Below are positions 34,037 through 45,351 of a DNA stretch of 64,000 bases, piece after piece. Position numbers and translations under genes: made by a program. The first letter of the stretch is position 1. Every line of letters begins with the position of its first letter. This DNA is from Paralithodes platypus (lineage: Eukaryota; Arthropoda; Malacostraca; Decapoda; Lithodidae). The notes under the pieces are model-generated. The model did not search any database and was not told the origin of the DNA. It saw only the letters and a program-made list of their open reading frames with translations. The DNA is taken from positions 7,648,244 through 7,712,243 of the forward strand of contig CM064545.1 of assembly GCA_032716605.1 (NCBI GenBank), given 5' to 3'.

Positions 34037-34814
34037 ATGAAACTGGGCCAGTTGTAGCTTTTTCCGGGTGTGCATATAGTCATACATAAACACAGTACGC
34101 ATTTACATGTAGCCTATGGGCTTACACATACATATTGACCGACAGACTCATGGCCGCACAAACAAAAATAGACCATTAAACACTGATAATTATACAAAGA
34201 TAACATTTTGAAAAATAGAAGCAATAATAAAGAGATCAACGAAACAAAACATAAGCGGACATATTGTTCAAGTCAGAGAATAGCCAAATGCCTGTGATAT
34301 TCAAACATTAAACCTTGCAGCATATAGTGATGCATTTCTTCGTTTGCTCCAGCTCTTTCTGACTTACGAACATTTTGTGATTACAATGTCTATAGACTCG
34401 TTATACTAATCTATCTTACCGGTAGCCTACTTGACTTCAACCAATTTCTTAACTACATAATCTGAGTGTAGCACATCACTATATACACAAGCGTCCAGCT
34501 GTTACAGTGCAAATACATTTTGTATTTCTATTTTGACTATGCTCGTCAATGTAACGGTTTGCAAGTTGCGCAGCCTTGACGTGTACTATGCTTAAACAAG
34601 TTATACTATGCTTACACAAGTTGTAGGACCCCTATTTAGGAGTTGCAAAATACAGGGATGTTAACAAATATTACCAATTTCCATGGTTGAGACCCGGCTG
34701 AGAGTAAAAAACATTTATTTGCTCACGTGTATTTATGAAAAACCTAACATAATCAAACATCGGTAATAATAAAGTAGATGTGACGTTTTGCCCAAAATCA
34801 AAACGGCATACCCA
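34037..34814. other. Unique AT-rich stretch, no gene seen
   Basis: No open frame of note, no inverted or tandem repeats recognised, except a short internal duplication (actatgcttaaacaagtta / actatgcttacacaagttg) near 34,585-34,625. Confidence 0.5.
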
Positions 34815-35108
34815 ACTCTGCGAAGGGTTACCATCATCATTAATATTACCACCATCAACACTACTACTATCATCATCACTGCAATTGTCACCATCATCAA
34901 TACTACTATCATCATCACCATTACTATCATCATCACTACTACTGTTACAATCATCACTACTACTCTCACCACTGTCATCATCATCACTACAATCATCACT
35001 ACTGCCATCATTATCACTAAATCTACAACCATCATCACTGCTATTATCACCATCATCACTACTATCAACATTATCCCCATTATTGCTACCATCACTTCTA
35101 ATGTCAAC
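34815..35108. repeat. Imperfect trinucleotide (ATC/ACT)n array
   Basis: Dense runs of catcatcac, actactact and catcatcat over about 290 bp. All three plus frames and a minus frame are open because the triplets contain no stops; the predicted Ser/Thr/Met/Val-only peptides are artefacts. Confidence 0.92.
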
Positions 35109-35154
35109 TATACTAACTTAACCTAACAAATACGAGCGAGTTTTATTTCGCCCG

Positions 35155-35210
35155 CTGAATGATGGCGTTCTGTGTGAGTGTGCCCCGCACACACAGACCG
35201 CCATCATCAT
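35155..35210. repeat. Perfect-arm hairpin of about 50 bp
   Basis: gatggcgttctgtgtgagtg pairs with cgcacacacagaccgccatc around a short loop. Arms are about 21 bp with one or two mismatches. It may be a tiny foldback element or remnant. Confidence 0.7.
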
Positions 35211-35868
35211 TGCTTGGGAATAGGCACAGGGTGGGGGGTGGGGATCCTGAGGGGGGGGGGGGGGGAGGGGCAAAACCATATTTTGGACCTAAAATCATAA
35301 ATATTGCACAAATTTAAAACATCTTTTTTTAATTACCGTCGCATTCACGCACCGAATGTTCGTGTGAAGTTTGGTGAAAATGGACGGCATGTACCACTAT
35401 ACGGGGGGCGATACCACTCTGCTTACGCAGAGTTGATAATTATAATAATCGTCTATTATTTATATTGCGCCTGTATCTCCTCCTTCGAGGATTCACAAGC
35501 GCTTGCCCTTCTTTAATCAACCAGAGACCATTATATCCCAAAAAAACTTTTCAACGACTGCAAGATGGGATGCAGAAACGCTATCTACGCCGGCTGGCTC
35601 ACAACACACACAAACATCTAACACACAAAACAATCTAAAGATATACTAAAAAAATATGCAGTTACAATTGACAGCATTACACAGTTATTAGAAATATAAA
35701 CCTAATTGCCTCCCTGCCTAGGCAAACTCTTTCAGCTGTCTATCTTCTAATGTCTTACCTTCATGCTGGTAGTTTGCTCTTATTCAATCTGTCCCAAATA
35801 AGGTTGACCGCTCTCAACCCTTCAACTATCGTCCAATTGCTCTCATTTCTTGTTTTTTAAACTATTCT

Positions 35869-36105
35869 TGTTACGACCGGCACTACGAAATAAACAAGGG
35901 CACTCAATATTGGACTAGATGATAGGCTATATCTGCAACAACGGTACGCTAATTCCAAACCCTCGAACTATTACGCCGGTGAGCAAAACACTTAAAACCC
36001 TCCAGAGTTAATCTACTGGATAACGGGGTATCAATTAACTGGGTTTTAGTGCACTTCTACAAAGGCTTACCGATGACGGCCTACTCACAACAGGAGTACT
36101 TTACG
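35869..36105 (-). repeat. Truncated 3' LTR
   Basis: About 236 bp match the start of the right LTR with roughly half a dozen differences. The match stops in ttacgt, after which sequence is protease-coding. Compared with the right LTR (about 1.8 kb without its insertion) roughly 1.57 kb is missing. Confidence 0.85.
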
Positions 36106-38369
36106 TGCCATCACGCCCAACCATGTCACTAGGGGGGACAGGTTCTGGGGCCACTCCGGAGCTCACCTTTGGGTCAAGTACCGAGTCACCAAGGAGTGTC
36201 GCCGACTCCAAACTCTCAACCCGACCATCAGCCTCGACTTTCTCCTTCCGACCCTTCCTCTGCTGGTCTAGGACTTGGGTACTAGGCTGTGACACCTGAG
36301 CGGACTGAGATCTGGTGACAGCACAAGCCATCTGCGGCATCTGACACCTCTCCAGCCACTCTTGCCCCTCCCTACTCGTGTCGGCCGCCCTCTCGGCAAC
36401 GACTAAGGGTGGAAGCTCGGAAGTGGGCACCGCAAAGTCATTACCGAGAAGGAGGTCGACCCCCTCAACTGGCAACTTCTCCACCACACCCACATCCAAC
36501 TCCCGTGTCACACCGTCCACCTCAAGCTCCATTCTGACCAGCGGGTAATACCGCGTAGCATTGATGCCTTGAACCACCACAACCCGAGCCACGTTAACAG
36601 GCTTGCCAGTGAAATTCTTAACAAGTGTCTGGGAAGCGCCCGTATCACGCAACAACTCAAGCCTATGCTTGACACCAGCCCACCTCACAGTGCCGTGCCC
36701 CCTATGACCACAAAAAGCATCACAGACGGGTGACGAGCCCTCCTGCTGCTTCTGCACCGACTGTGACACCACAACCGAGGTATTACCCCGGGCAAAACGC
36801 GGAAGACCTCAAAGACACACCGATGTGGCTCACTAGTGACACCACTGCTGTAGGCGGTGTGCTCGGACATGAGCGCGCAATATGCCCCCTCTCATGACAC
36901 TTGAAACATTCCACCTCACTCTTGGACTTCCTCTGAGGTGAGGAAGGGCCCTGGCCTTTCTTAAACTGGAAGGGTTTCGACTTGGGTTCATAATTGGCAA
37001 CAGTACTCTTACATGGATAATTATATGTTGTGTCATTAATTCGGGGGGGAGGGGGGGGGGGGAGTGGTACGCCCCTTGTTACTTGCCTCAGCTCTCTGTG
37101 CAGACCCACACCCACGAGTCAATGACAACCTGAGGTCAGCCAGCTCAGCCGCCTCTTGTAGAGTTTTCAGTCGCTTTTCTTTAAGGTTAAGAGTCAAGTC
37201 ACTGCCAGTTCATTTAAAAAATTGTTCCAGCAACAGTTCAGTTGTTTTACTGAATCAAAAGTAGTTGCCTTCTCCGACCTTAACCAATTTTCAATTGCAT
37301 CTGACAGCTCTCTAGCGTGTTCCTGGAAAGTACTCTCCTTTCTTTTTGGAACCGCCCTAAACTTCAGCCTATAGGTCTCTGGCTGTAGCTCATACGCCCT
37401 CAGGACAGCCTCTTTCAATAACTCGTAATTCACACAGGAATCTAGGGGAAAAGCATCGTACGCCTTGAGTGCTTTCCCCGTCAATCGTGAAGAAACGAGG
37501 GCTGCCCACTTCTCCTCGGGCCATTGGTGCTCCTGGCACTTTTTCTTGAACCGGAGAAAACATTCTGTAACTTCCAACTCGTCAAACACTGGAACCAACT
37601 TAAGTAGATGCGACAGGGACTGGTCATGGGCTCGACCACCCTGGGCGACCCGGTTCCTCGTCACCTCTACACGAGTTTTCTCTAGGTCAACATCGGCACA
37701 ATACCTCTCAGACTCAAACTTGCGCTCAGACTCTCGCTCCTGCTGCTCGAGCTCGAGCTTCCGCTGCTCAAGCTCAGACTGCTGCCTGAGCTCAGCCTCA
37801 TGCTTCCGCTGCTCGAGCTCAGCCTTTCGCTGCTCAAGCTCAGCCTCATGCTTTCGCTGTTCAGCATGCTGCTGAAGTTTGGCGAGCTCGAGCTGAAACA
37901 ACAACTCGGCAGACAAACCTTGAGGAGGGGGTGCTACTATTGGGGACCCACCCCGTGAATCACCTAGAGGCATACCCAACCGCCAGCGGGCATCGGCCTG
38001 CGGGAACGTACCCGGCTCCGGAGCCCGAGGGCGCGCCATGATAGGAGTCGAGTGGAATGGGGGCTGGGCCGAAGGTGCCCCAGCTCCAACTCCACCCGAA
38101 ACCCCATGCACCCCACCCAGCACACAGGCAGCCAGCTCACTTCTCGACATACCGCTAGTACCGGAAAACCCTAAGACCGTGGCCACACACTGCAGTCCGT
38201 ACAGGTCTAGCCCCGACACCCAGTCCGCCGACATAGGCTTCCCCCCCAAAATCCGAGCATCCTCCTCACTGTTCACCACCCGAATGCCGCTTAACAACTC
38301 CACCTTCTCCACCTCCTCGCCTGCCTCTCGCACTGTGCCCTCACTATGCTCAGACCCGTCCAGTGACAT
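36101..38369 (-). pseudogene. Gag-protease of the LTR element (broken)
   Basis: The 391-residue gag starts at 38,369. It has an acidic N-terminus, a Glu/Arg-rich coiled coil of EQRKHEAEL repeats (about residues 165-260), then a SCAN-like capsid region (FLRFKKKCQEHQWPEEKW, LTGKALKAYDAFP). A stop or shift at about 37,194 and another in a poly-G run at about 37,040-37,060 precede a CCHC zinc knuckle (CFKCHERGHIARSC, about 36,880-36,925). A further shift leads to an aspartic protease with the active-site DTGAS (about 36,630-36,645) and LLLGNDF (about 36,450). The frame ends at 36,101, inside LTR sequence, because the downstream pol region has been deleted. No polymerase or integrase remains, so the element cannot move by itself. 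Confidence 0.87.
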
Positions 38370-38616
38370 GATGGAGTCAACAACAAAAAATTCTCAAGTC
38401 CCGACAAAAATAGCCAAACTCTTGCGTAGCTTTATTCACCAAAAAATATTTAAAGATGTTTTTGAGTGCAATACTAGGTCACCAATAATTCCAACAAGTT
38501 CTATGTATCCTCAAAACAATGTCTACTGCCAACAATGCGAGAAGTAAATTCAACTCCCAAATAGCAATAAGATTTCTCCCAAAAAAACTTGCAATATTCA
38601 GTTCACTATATTCTGG

Positions 38617-38631
38617 TCTAAGGTCGCCATT
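38617..38631 (-). other. Putative primer-binding site
   Basis: Immediately inside the 5' LTR, two bases after its CGTAACA end, the minus strand reads TGGCGACCTTAG. A TGG start two bases from the LTR is usual for a tRNA-primed site. The tRNA species is not identified. Confidence 0.6.
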
Positions 38632-41089
38632 TGTTACGACCGGCACTACGAAATAAACAAGGGCACTCAATATTGGACTAGATGATAGGCTATATCTGAA
38701 ACAACGGTAGGCTAATTCCAAACCCTCGAACTATTACACCGGTGAACAAAACACTTAAAACCCTCCAGAGTTAATCTACTGGATAACGGGGTATCAATTA
38801 ACCCGTTGAGCCCCGGCTAGTTATAATATTTTGTTCACCCCATTCCCAAGCCATTTTCACTTCTTGTTTTTGTTTGCTAAAATGGAAGACAAGGATGAGA
38901 AATGAAAAAAAAAAAAAAAAAAAATCACCTCGGATTTTTTTTTTGTGGGGGGGGGGCCTCAAAAAATGTCTAGAGCCAAAATGGAAGAGAATGGTGAGAA
39001 ATGAAAAAAAAAATCACCTTGGTCTTTTGGGGGTCGGGGGGGGGGTCGAAAGTTCGTCTCCCCCGCATGACCACCCGCCCGGGAGCACTAGGGTGAAAAC
39101 TGAGTATGGCATTATACGGCATACATCCTAAGGAGTGTCTCTCATAAATCTCAAGCCTCTAGCTCCCATACGACCGGAGTAATGAAGGTTCAAAGTGGCG
39201 GTGAACTAAGGGTGTAAAGTATCCCCACTAAGCCCACCACCTCCGGCCGCGCGGCTGTCTTGGCCCGCTCACACCTACCGGCCCGGCTCCCACACACACT
39301 ACGGTACCTCCCCCTCCTATTCTCCCGCCATTTCCGGCCTTACGAGCCATGTAACTGATTTTAATATGTCGGACGCATGTGATGCGTCGCTGGGAGTTGG
39401 TGATCAAACACTGCCGACGCATCACGTGCGACGCTGGGTCTCACTGGGTTAACTGGGTTTTAGCGCACTTCTACAAAGGCTTACCGATGACGGCAAAGCC
39501 TACTCACAACAGGAGTACTTTACGTTAATAAAATGCTCTTAAGTAATAACAATGCTTGAATAAACTATAATAAGATTTAATAAAGGAGTATATGCTTACG
39601 TTAACTTTAGTGTGAGTCTGTACTCAACACTAAACTCTACAATGCTCTATGAAAACACTGGAAGTCTAGTCCTACAGCAATCAGATAAAGAATCTTCTGA
39701 AAACGTCTGATGCTCTAAGATGCTCGTTAATATAGAACAGAAATAATGCAGGGGCAGGACACCAAAGCGTGTATCTTAAATACACCAATAAGTAGGATAC
39801 ATATATATATAACAAGGGAGTGCAACAACTCTGTGACAGCACTAATAATCGCCACTCAAAACAGTACTTCCTTAGCCAACTTAACAGCCAAACTGGGTTG
39901 TGCACTATGCATTAACCTAGGCTAAAATAAGGCGTGAATAATTCCTAAAGCATACCCAATTAAATTTAATAAACACGATGCTGTCTTTCTCACTAATAAA
40001 GTCTAGCAGTGGCATAAAAAGGTACTAAGAAGCTAGGCCGAGCGCAAGCATGCTCGTAGCCTACTGCCTCCCCTTGAACAGATTTCCCTTATGTTACTTT
40101 AAGTGACTTGAAGGCTCTCTTGGTAAGTCCAGATCTCTAGTATCTGGTCTAGCCCTGGCGCTCCACAAAGGTCAACAAAATGAGGTAGCAATGATACAGG
40201 TGAGAGTAGGCAAAAGCCCTTCACTTGTATACTGCTACACTCGCAAAGGAAAATATGCACAAGGGTTATAGGCTAGCTAGCTTCGTCGATGTTTTACAGG
40301 CTCTGACTTGCCACATACAAAACTCAGACAACGACCAAAGATACCTTCCACTGTCTAGCATTAAATAATAAGAGAGAACAGCCCAATAATTAGAAGCACC
40401 CCAACACTATGGTACCATTTGACTATGACTCTAAGAATCCCTAAAACTAATGCATACATATATGGAGAGCTGGTGCTGGTAATACGACTGGCCGACTATG
40501 AAAGCTGTATGCAGAACCAGAAGGGATAAGTAATTGAATAAAGAGAGAAGTATGAAACCGAAGAAGTTCAGAGAGAGAGATAGTAGTATAGAGGGTTATA
40601 TGGGGGACAGAATTGCAAGGGACATGTAGGACCTAGCACATCAAGCCTAGCTCTGAGGAAGGTAGCTCCTCGGGACCCCTAGGATCACACACAAAGGCAT
40701 GGTGGTCAGCCAATCACAGGCCGCTACGTCACCAGGCAGCAGGGCTGCAGAAGGCGCCAGAAACCACCAGCCAATCAAAACCGAGAGAAAGGACCACGCA
40801 GGCGGGAACCTCTGGGAGGGAGGAGGGAGTAGGAAGAGCAACACTCACCTCCCCCACCCTGCTCGCTCGCTCTCTCTCTCCTTCACTACAATGCATCCTA
40901 TATTCTAGCAATGATATAAAATACTTCCAAGTGTCACAGACAAGAATAAAGATCACCACTGATCTGTCTGTGACAACATGTACTCTATGAAAGAAAGAAC
41001 ATCGTTCTACGATTATTGTAGCCCATATCACTGCCCTGGCGAGCGCTAGCGAGTCACGAGCGCATTCTGGCAAGCTGGCCAGCGTAACA
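38632..41089 (-). repeat. 5' LTR carrying a TTAA insertion
   Basis: Spans 2458 bp including a 647-bp TTAA element and its 4-bp duplication, giving about 1807 bp of LTR proper. Edges TGTTACG and CGTAACA. Short open frames within it are not genes. Confidence 0.83.
38802..39448. mobile_element. TTAA-flanked 647-bp element inside the LTR
   Basis: TTAA at 38,798-38,801 and 39,449-39,452 flank the insert. The other LTR shows the empty site with a single TTAA at 36,035-36,038. Ends CCCGTTGAGCCCC and GGGTCTCACTGGG are imperfect inverted copies (10 of 13). Inside, a segment of roughly 100 bp is duplicated (tggaagacaaggatgagaaa and tggaagagaatggtgagaaa), each followed by poly-A and poly-G runs. Non-coding. 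Confidence 0.9.
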
Positions 41090-41162
41090 TTCTTAACTCT
41101 AAATGTCTTAAGTATTTTTCGTCCCATAATACACTTTCAGATCACCAGTACGGTTTCCTTAT

Positions 41163-41763
41163 CCCGGCGAGCGCGTGCAGGGTGTAGTGAACACCACAGT
41201 TCTGGGCGGCAATATTAAGCTCCATTCATGCCTATAATCGTAATTGTATGATAAATATCGTTATTACTTATTCATATGTGCCTATTTTACGTTTAATATG
41301 AAGATAGTAACCTTTAACAACAATAAAACAAGTGGGAATATCGATTGGATGGTCAAATTCGCGAATTATTACCGAGCGGTTCATTCATCAATTGTGAGCC
41401 AGCCGGCCTCACACCCTCTTCTCTCGAGGGCTGAGGCAGTACGGAGCTACTCCCTCACACTCTCCCAGTCTCTACCTTACGTAACACACATGACCACACC
41501 CTGGAACCGGGTTGCAGATACTGGTATGATAAATACACCAATAAAGATGGTAATAAGAGGAAAAATAGGTGATAATTGAAGGGGGGTGGGGGAAAGGAGG
41601 GGATTTTGACAGATGTGGAGGAGTGATATGAGGTATGGAGGGAAAAAACATGTTTTAAGTGTTACTGGGGCCTTTTAAAAGTGTTTTTTTAGGCCTTCCC
41701 TCTTAAGAGGGTCCTCGCCCTTGCCCACCAAAACCTCTTAGGAGTGTTCTCGCCATTCCCGGG
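41163..41763 (+). mobile_element. TTAA-type 601-bp element inside the LINE RT
   Basis: It begins CCCGGCGAGCGCGTGC after TTAT (41,159-41,162, presumed mutated TTAA) and ends CATTCCCGGG before TTAA (41,764-41,767). Removing it joins the LINE codons for YGF to those for VRSTGD in frame. The body from about 41,235 is homologous, in opposite orientation, to the element at 46,612-47,238 (shared: aataaaacaagtgg, gcctattttacgt, ataggtgataattgaa). Confidence 0.78.
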
Positions 41764-42935
41764 TTAAGGTTCGCTCTACTGGTGATCTTCTTGCTTATCT
41801 TACTATATCATGGTCATCCTCCTTTCAGGACTTCGGTGAGACTTTTTCTATTGCTCTAGGCATATCGAAAGCCTTTGATAAAGTCTGGCACAAGTCTTTA
41901 ATTTCCAAACTACCCTCCTTCGGTTTCTATCCCTCTATCTGTGCATTTGTCTCTAAATACCTTTAAGACCGCTCCATAGTTGCAGTTGTGGAAGGCCACC
42001 ACTCACTTCCTCAGCCTATCAACTCCGGTGTTCCTCAGGTTTCTGGCCTGTCTACAATTCTCTTCATTAATGATATCAACTGTACCTCTAGTCTTATCCA
42101 CTTATATGCTGATGACTCTAGCTTACACTATTCAACTAGTTTTTCACACCAACCCAGCATGAAACCAATCCAAAACTCATGTGACATGGCGATGGCACGC
42201 CTATCTTGTGATCTATAATTTTGTTCTTATTGGGGCAGTAAATTTCTCTCTCTATCTACCCGTCGCAATCCTCCGCAAGACAATAAATTACTTTTCTATA
42301 ATACATACAGTAAATCAACCCTTTATCTTCTCTCAATATTCTAGGTGTATCTTTTTCATCAAACCCGTCTTGGAAAGATCACTTTACCATTCTTGCTAAA
42401 AACAGCTTCTCAAAAGTTAGGTGTGCTCAACCAGCTCCATGGGTTCGTCAACCCCGCACAGCTTCTTGGTCTGAATCGGGGCACAATGAGTCCATGTATC
42501 AAGTATTTCTCGCATGTGTGGGGAGGTTCCACCAATACCGCACTTCTTAAAAGAATAGAGGCAAAAGCATTTCCTCTTACTAGTTCCCTACAATCTCTTC
42601 CTACGCCCCGCAATGTTGCATATCTTGCACTCTTCTATCACTATTACAATAATCAGGGTTCTTCAGAACTCTCTCAGTGCATACCCCCTCCCTTGCGGCA
42701 AGTGCGAGTCACCCGTCTTTCAACAGTCCCACTTCTATTCTGTCCAGCTCTACAACCCAAGAATCAGCACGTTTTCTGTATCTCGTTTACTCAACTATTG
42801 AACTCTGAAACTCTCTCCCTCATTCAATCTTTCCTATATCTTATGACTTGAACTGCTTTAAGGGGGAGGTAGTTGCTTTTTGTGGACCCCCTCCTCCATC
42901 ATGTTTAGCATATTAATTTTACGATTTTAACACTT

Positions 42936-43374
42936 TGGCTGTGGGCATATTTCCGCCATATTAGGGCTCATTCATTCCTGATTGATCAGGCAAATGTATG
43001 AATTAAATAAAATGTATTCAGCCAATAACTAGAAGAAAATAGCTTCAAAATGACACCAAAACGAGCTTCGTAGCTCGCGGGGTTCACCTCCAGCGCTACC
43101 ATAGACATTCGCTAAAATGAGCAATTATTGCTAATGTCGCGCTACATTTGCCTTTGGCAGCACTGTATATCTCGCAAGACTTAGGCCCGAATTCTAGAAC
43201 AAGGCTTGAGACCGACTTGAGTCATGAGTCGGGCTCAAGTCAGACTTGAGCCTAACTTTTAAAAAACTTATATGCTAAAACGAGACATGAGATTATCGAA
43301 GACCGAGCCGACGCCTCTGAGCCTAAGCCACCTCCGAGTAGGCTTGAGACAGACTTGAAAGTGGGCGTGGCACG
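42936..43374. other. Sequence preceding the Harbinger-like exon
   Basis: Contains ggcccgaattctagaacaag at about 43,184 and several gacttgag/ctcaagtc inverted words over about 150 bp. These could be a terminal region of a Harbinger-type element, but no matching right end was found. Confidence 0.4.
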
Positions 43375-43650
43375 ATGGAGTTTGACAGAGATCGAGTTGA
43401 TCGACGATTTCGTCAATTAGAAAACTTAAACCTGCTAGAAGGCCGACAATTGGTGGACAGGCAGAATCCCATGACATTCTATAATGATGTGCAGTTCAAG
43501 GGAAGGTACAGGTTCACCAAGAGGGACTTTTTGGATATTCTTCAAGACTTGGAGCCTGTGTTTGATAGACCAACGTTTCGTGGATTGCCTCTGCCAACCT
43601 TGCACCAGTTCATGATTGCAATGAGATTCTTCGCAACTAACAGTTTCCAG
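43375..43650 (+). CDS. Harbinger/HARBI1-like transposase, first exon (partial)
   Basis: The frame from ATG at 43,375 encodes an Arg-rich start, then NPMTFYNDVQFKGRYRFTKR, and a segment ending in LPTLHQFMIAMRFFATNSFQ. This order (FYND-type motif, RF-L, then LP-QF--ALRF-A-GSF) is the N-terminal helical region of HARBI1-type nucleases. At 43,651 the codon for Gln is followed by gtaagc, a good 5' splice site, exactly where HARBI1-like genes often interrupt. No downstream exon with DDE motifs was found in the next few kilobases, so the gene is truncated, or its later exons were displaced. Open without stops. Confidence 0.7.
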
Positions 43651-43689
43651 GTAAGCCACTGTCTCTTTGCTTGCATGTTCTGGGTCTGA

Positions 43690-44400
43690 GAGGTTACGAC
43701 CAATATTAGCAATGGCTAGACTAGGCTATCTTTGCAGGTTAGGTTATAGGCCTAGATATCATTACCTGTACTAAGCTACTAGGCATACTATTACTACTAC
43801 TAATAAAATTAAAATAATATTAAAAATCACAATAAATTAATAATAATAATAAACATGAGAAATATTTGGTAGGCTACGCTAAATCTTCGGAAGAGGTCCG
43901 CACCTGGCCATGGTTATAAATTATGTCGGCATCGTTTAGGCCTATAATCTTTAGGAATAGGAAGCCGCTGCCTAAGTTCCTAATTAGGCTAGGTTAGGTT
44001 AGTCAGGTTATTGGATGCCCTAACCTTGTATATAGTGACAATTGTTAAAAAAAAATAAATATATATATATAGGCTAAAGGCCTATATTATATGGGAGTTT
44101 TTACCCCCTACTGTTAAAATATAGGAAAATATCAATCTGGGGCTAACTCAACTAATTATGTATCCCATGGCTAATGGGTATTACCAAATCGAACTTATTT
44201 TTCCCATTTTATCCTCTCTAACAATACATTTTCCCTGATCTTCATAGCCCTCCCTACTAGTGGGGGCTGGATTTAACCTATAGATTGTTGGATAATGGGT
44301 AAATACTCATTTCCTGCAGTCCTTGATATATAACAATCACTAGATCAAAGAAAATATGAAAAAATATATAATATACCCGGTATATGCTAAAACTCTTTGT
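43690..44400. other. AT-rich stretch, no gene seen
   Basis: Non-coding, with (TA)n near 44,060 and AGGTTAGG words. No further exon of the Harbinger-like gene could be found. Confidence 0.5.
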
Positions 44401-44419
44401 GTGTCACACGAAAAATAAA

Positions 44420-44700
44420 ATACGGTAAGGATGTAGTATTCGGGCGTACCGTCCGCTTTGTTTATACACTACTCGGCACACTCGCGATCACTTTCCCGTC
44501 TATTTTTATTGCCGTGGGATACATTAGTAGGTTGAGGGGGGCTTTGACCCCCCCCCCCATGACTTTTTTTCATCATCATATACATTGTCAGCAGGGGCCA
44601 AATAACAGACAAAATAACAGTCAAAATAGCTGGGAACATAACCGCAATTATACGACTGTTGCAAGCATGACGACTGTACGCCCAGTAACTATATCCTTGT
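44420..44700 (+). repeat. Dispersed repeat, copy A
   Basis: From gatgtagtattcgggcgtac to cgcccagtaactatatcc this matches 45,352-45,650 in the same orientation with about 85% similarity by eye. It contains a catcatcatatac motif and poly-C. Identity of the element is unknown. Confidence 0.8.
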
Positions 44701-45351
44701 CAAATTTACTGGTTAAAGTAACATTAAGCTAACCAAAGAACCTAACCTAACTTAACCGAGAATTTTCGAGAACTAGTACAGTATGTGGAATTGTGGATAC
44801 AAAACACCTTTATCTAGCGGCTACTAACCCTCCTGTGACCGTCACATACAAACATGTAGTATGCTCTTATCTTGTCTTTGTACTGTCCAGTGCCAATGTT
44901 CCTCATGTCTATTATTATTTGTTCATTAATTTTTGTCACAATGAATCATTATGCTGAGCTCATGTTGCGAATGTGACTTTGCCAATGAGTTGCTGGAGAT
45001 GATAGACAAGTTTTTTTGGTACAGTATTAGCGACAGTAATACTGCGCTTCCTAAAAAAAGTCGCTAACACAGCACCGAAAGGGTTACCCATCCTACTTAT
45101 ATTATGTTTTTTTTTTTTTTTTTTGTAGGTGCGTTTCAAAGTTTTGCGAGTTTTCAGCCATATTTACAATTTTTAAACAATATTTTATGAAGTACATCGA
45201 CGCTATCGCTGACGAATTTACCATCGCACCTCACTGTTTTTTGTTGATCCACTGACTGACCATGCACAGGGGTTGCTGGTGTGTTTTTAATTTAGTAAGT
45301 AGAAATGTTCTACATATTTTTTTAGGGCCAGCGGGGGTCTGGAAGCGGGGT

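Larger units (their letters stand above)
35869..41089 (-). mobile_element. Gypsy-like LTR retrotransposon with large internal deletion
   Basis: The element starts TGTTACG (35,869) and ends CGTAACA (41,089), a perfect 7-bp inverted terminus, and is flanked on both sides by TTCT (35,865-35,868 and 41,090-41,093). The coding strand is minus. The right copy is the 5' LTR (38,632-41,089) and the left copy is a truncated 3' LTR (35,869 to about 36,105). Gag and protease remain between them; RT, RNase H and integrase are missing. The 4-bp duplication and TG...CA ends fit Ty3/gypsy-type elements. The flanks are LINE RT sequence. Confidence 0.88.
35700..42935 (+). mobile_element. CR1/Jockey-group LINE interrupted by two later insertions
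   Basis: Three separated pieces make one LINE. Piece 1 (about 35,700-35,868) encodes the RT start with NYRPIALISC. Piece 2 (41,090-41,162) encodes LSDHQYGF. Piece 3 (41,768-42,850) encodes VRSTGDLLAYL, ISKAFDKVWHKSL, GVPQVSGLS, YADDSSLHYS and the C-terminal RNVAYLALFYHYYN. The 3' UTR follows from 42,853. The gaps are an LTR element and a TTAA element, and the reading frame continues across each when they are ignored. The 5' end of the LINE is truncated or lost. The third piece itself has stops (about 41,966 and 42,218), so it was decaying before or after the insertions. Confidence 0.83.

Noticed and set aside
34733..35126. Ser-, Thr- or Met/Val-only proteins of about 112-124 residues
   Set aside because: Translations of an imperfect trinucleotide array.
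36101..38369. Host SCAN-domain gene
   Set aside because: The gag, zinc knuckle and protease order, LTRs, primer-site-like sequence and target duplication all mark it as an LTR element.
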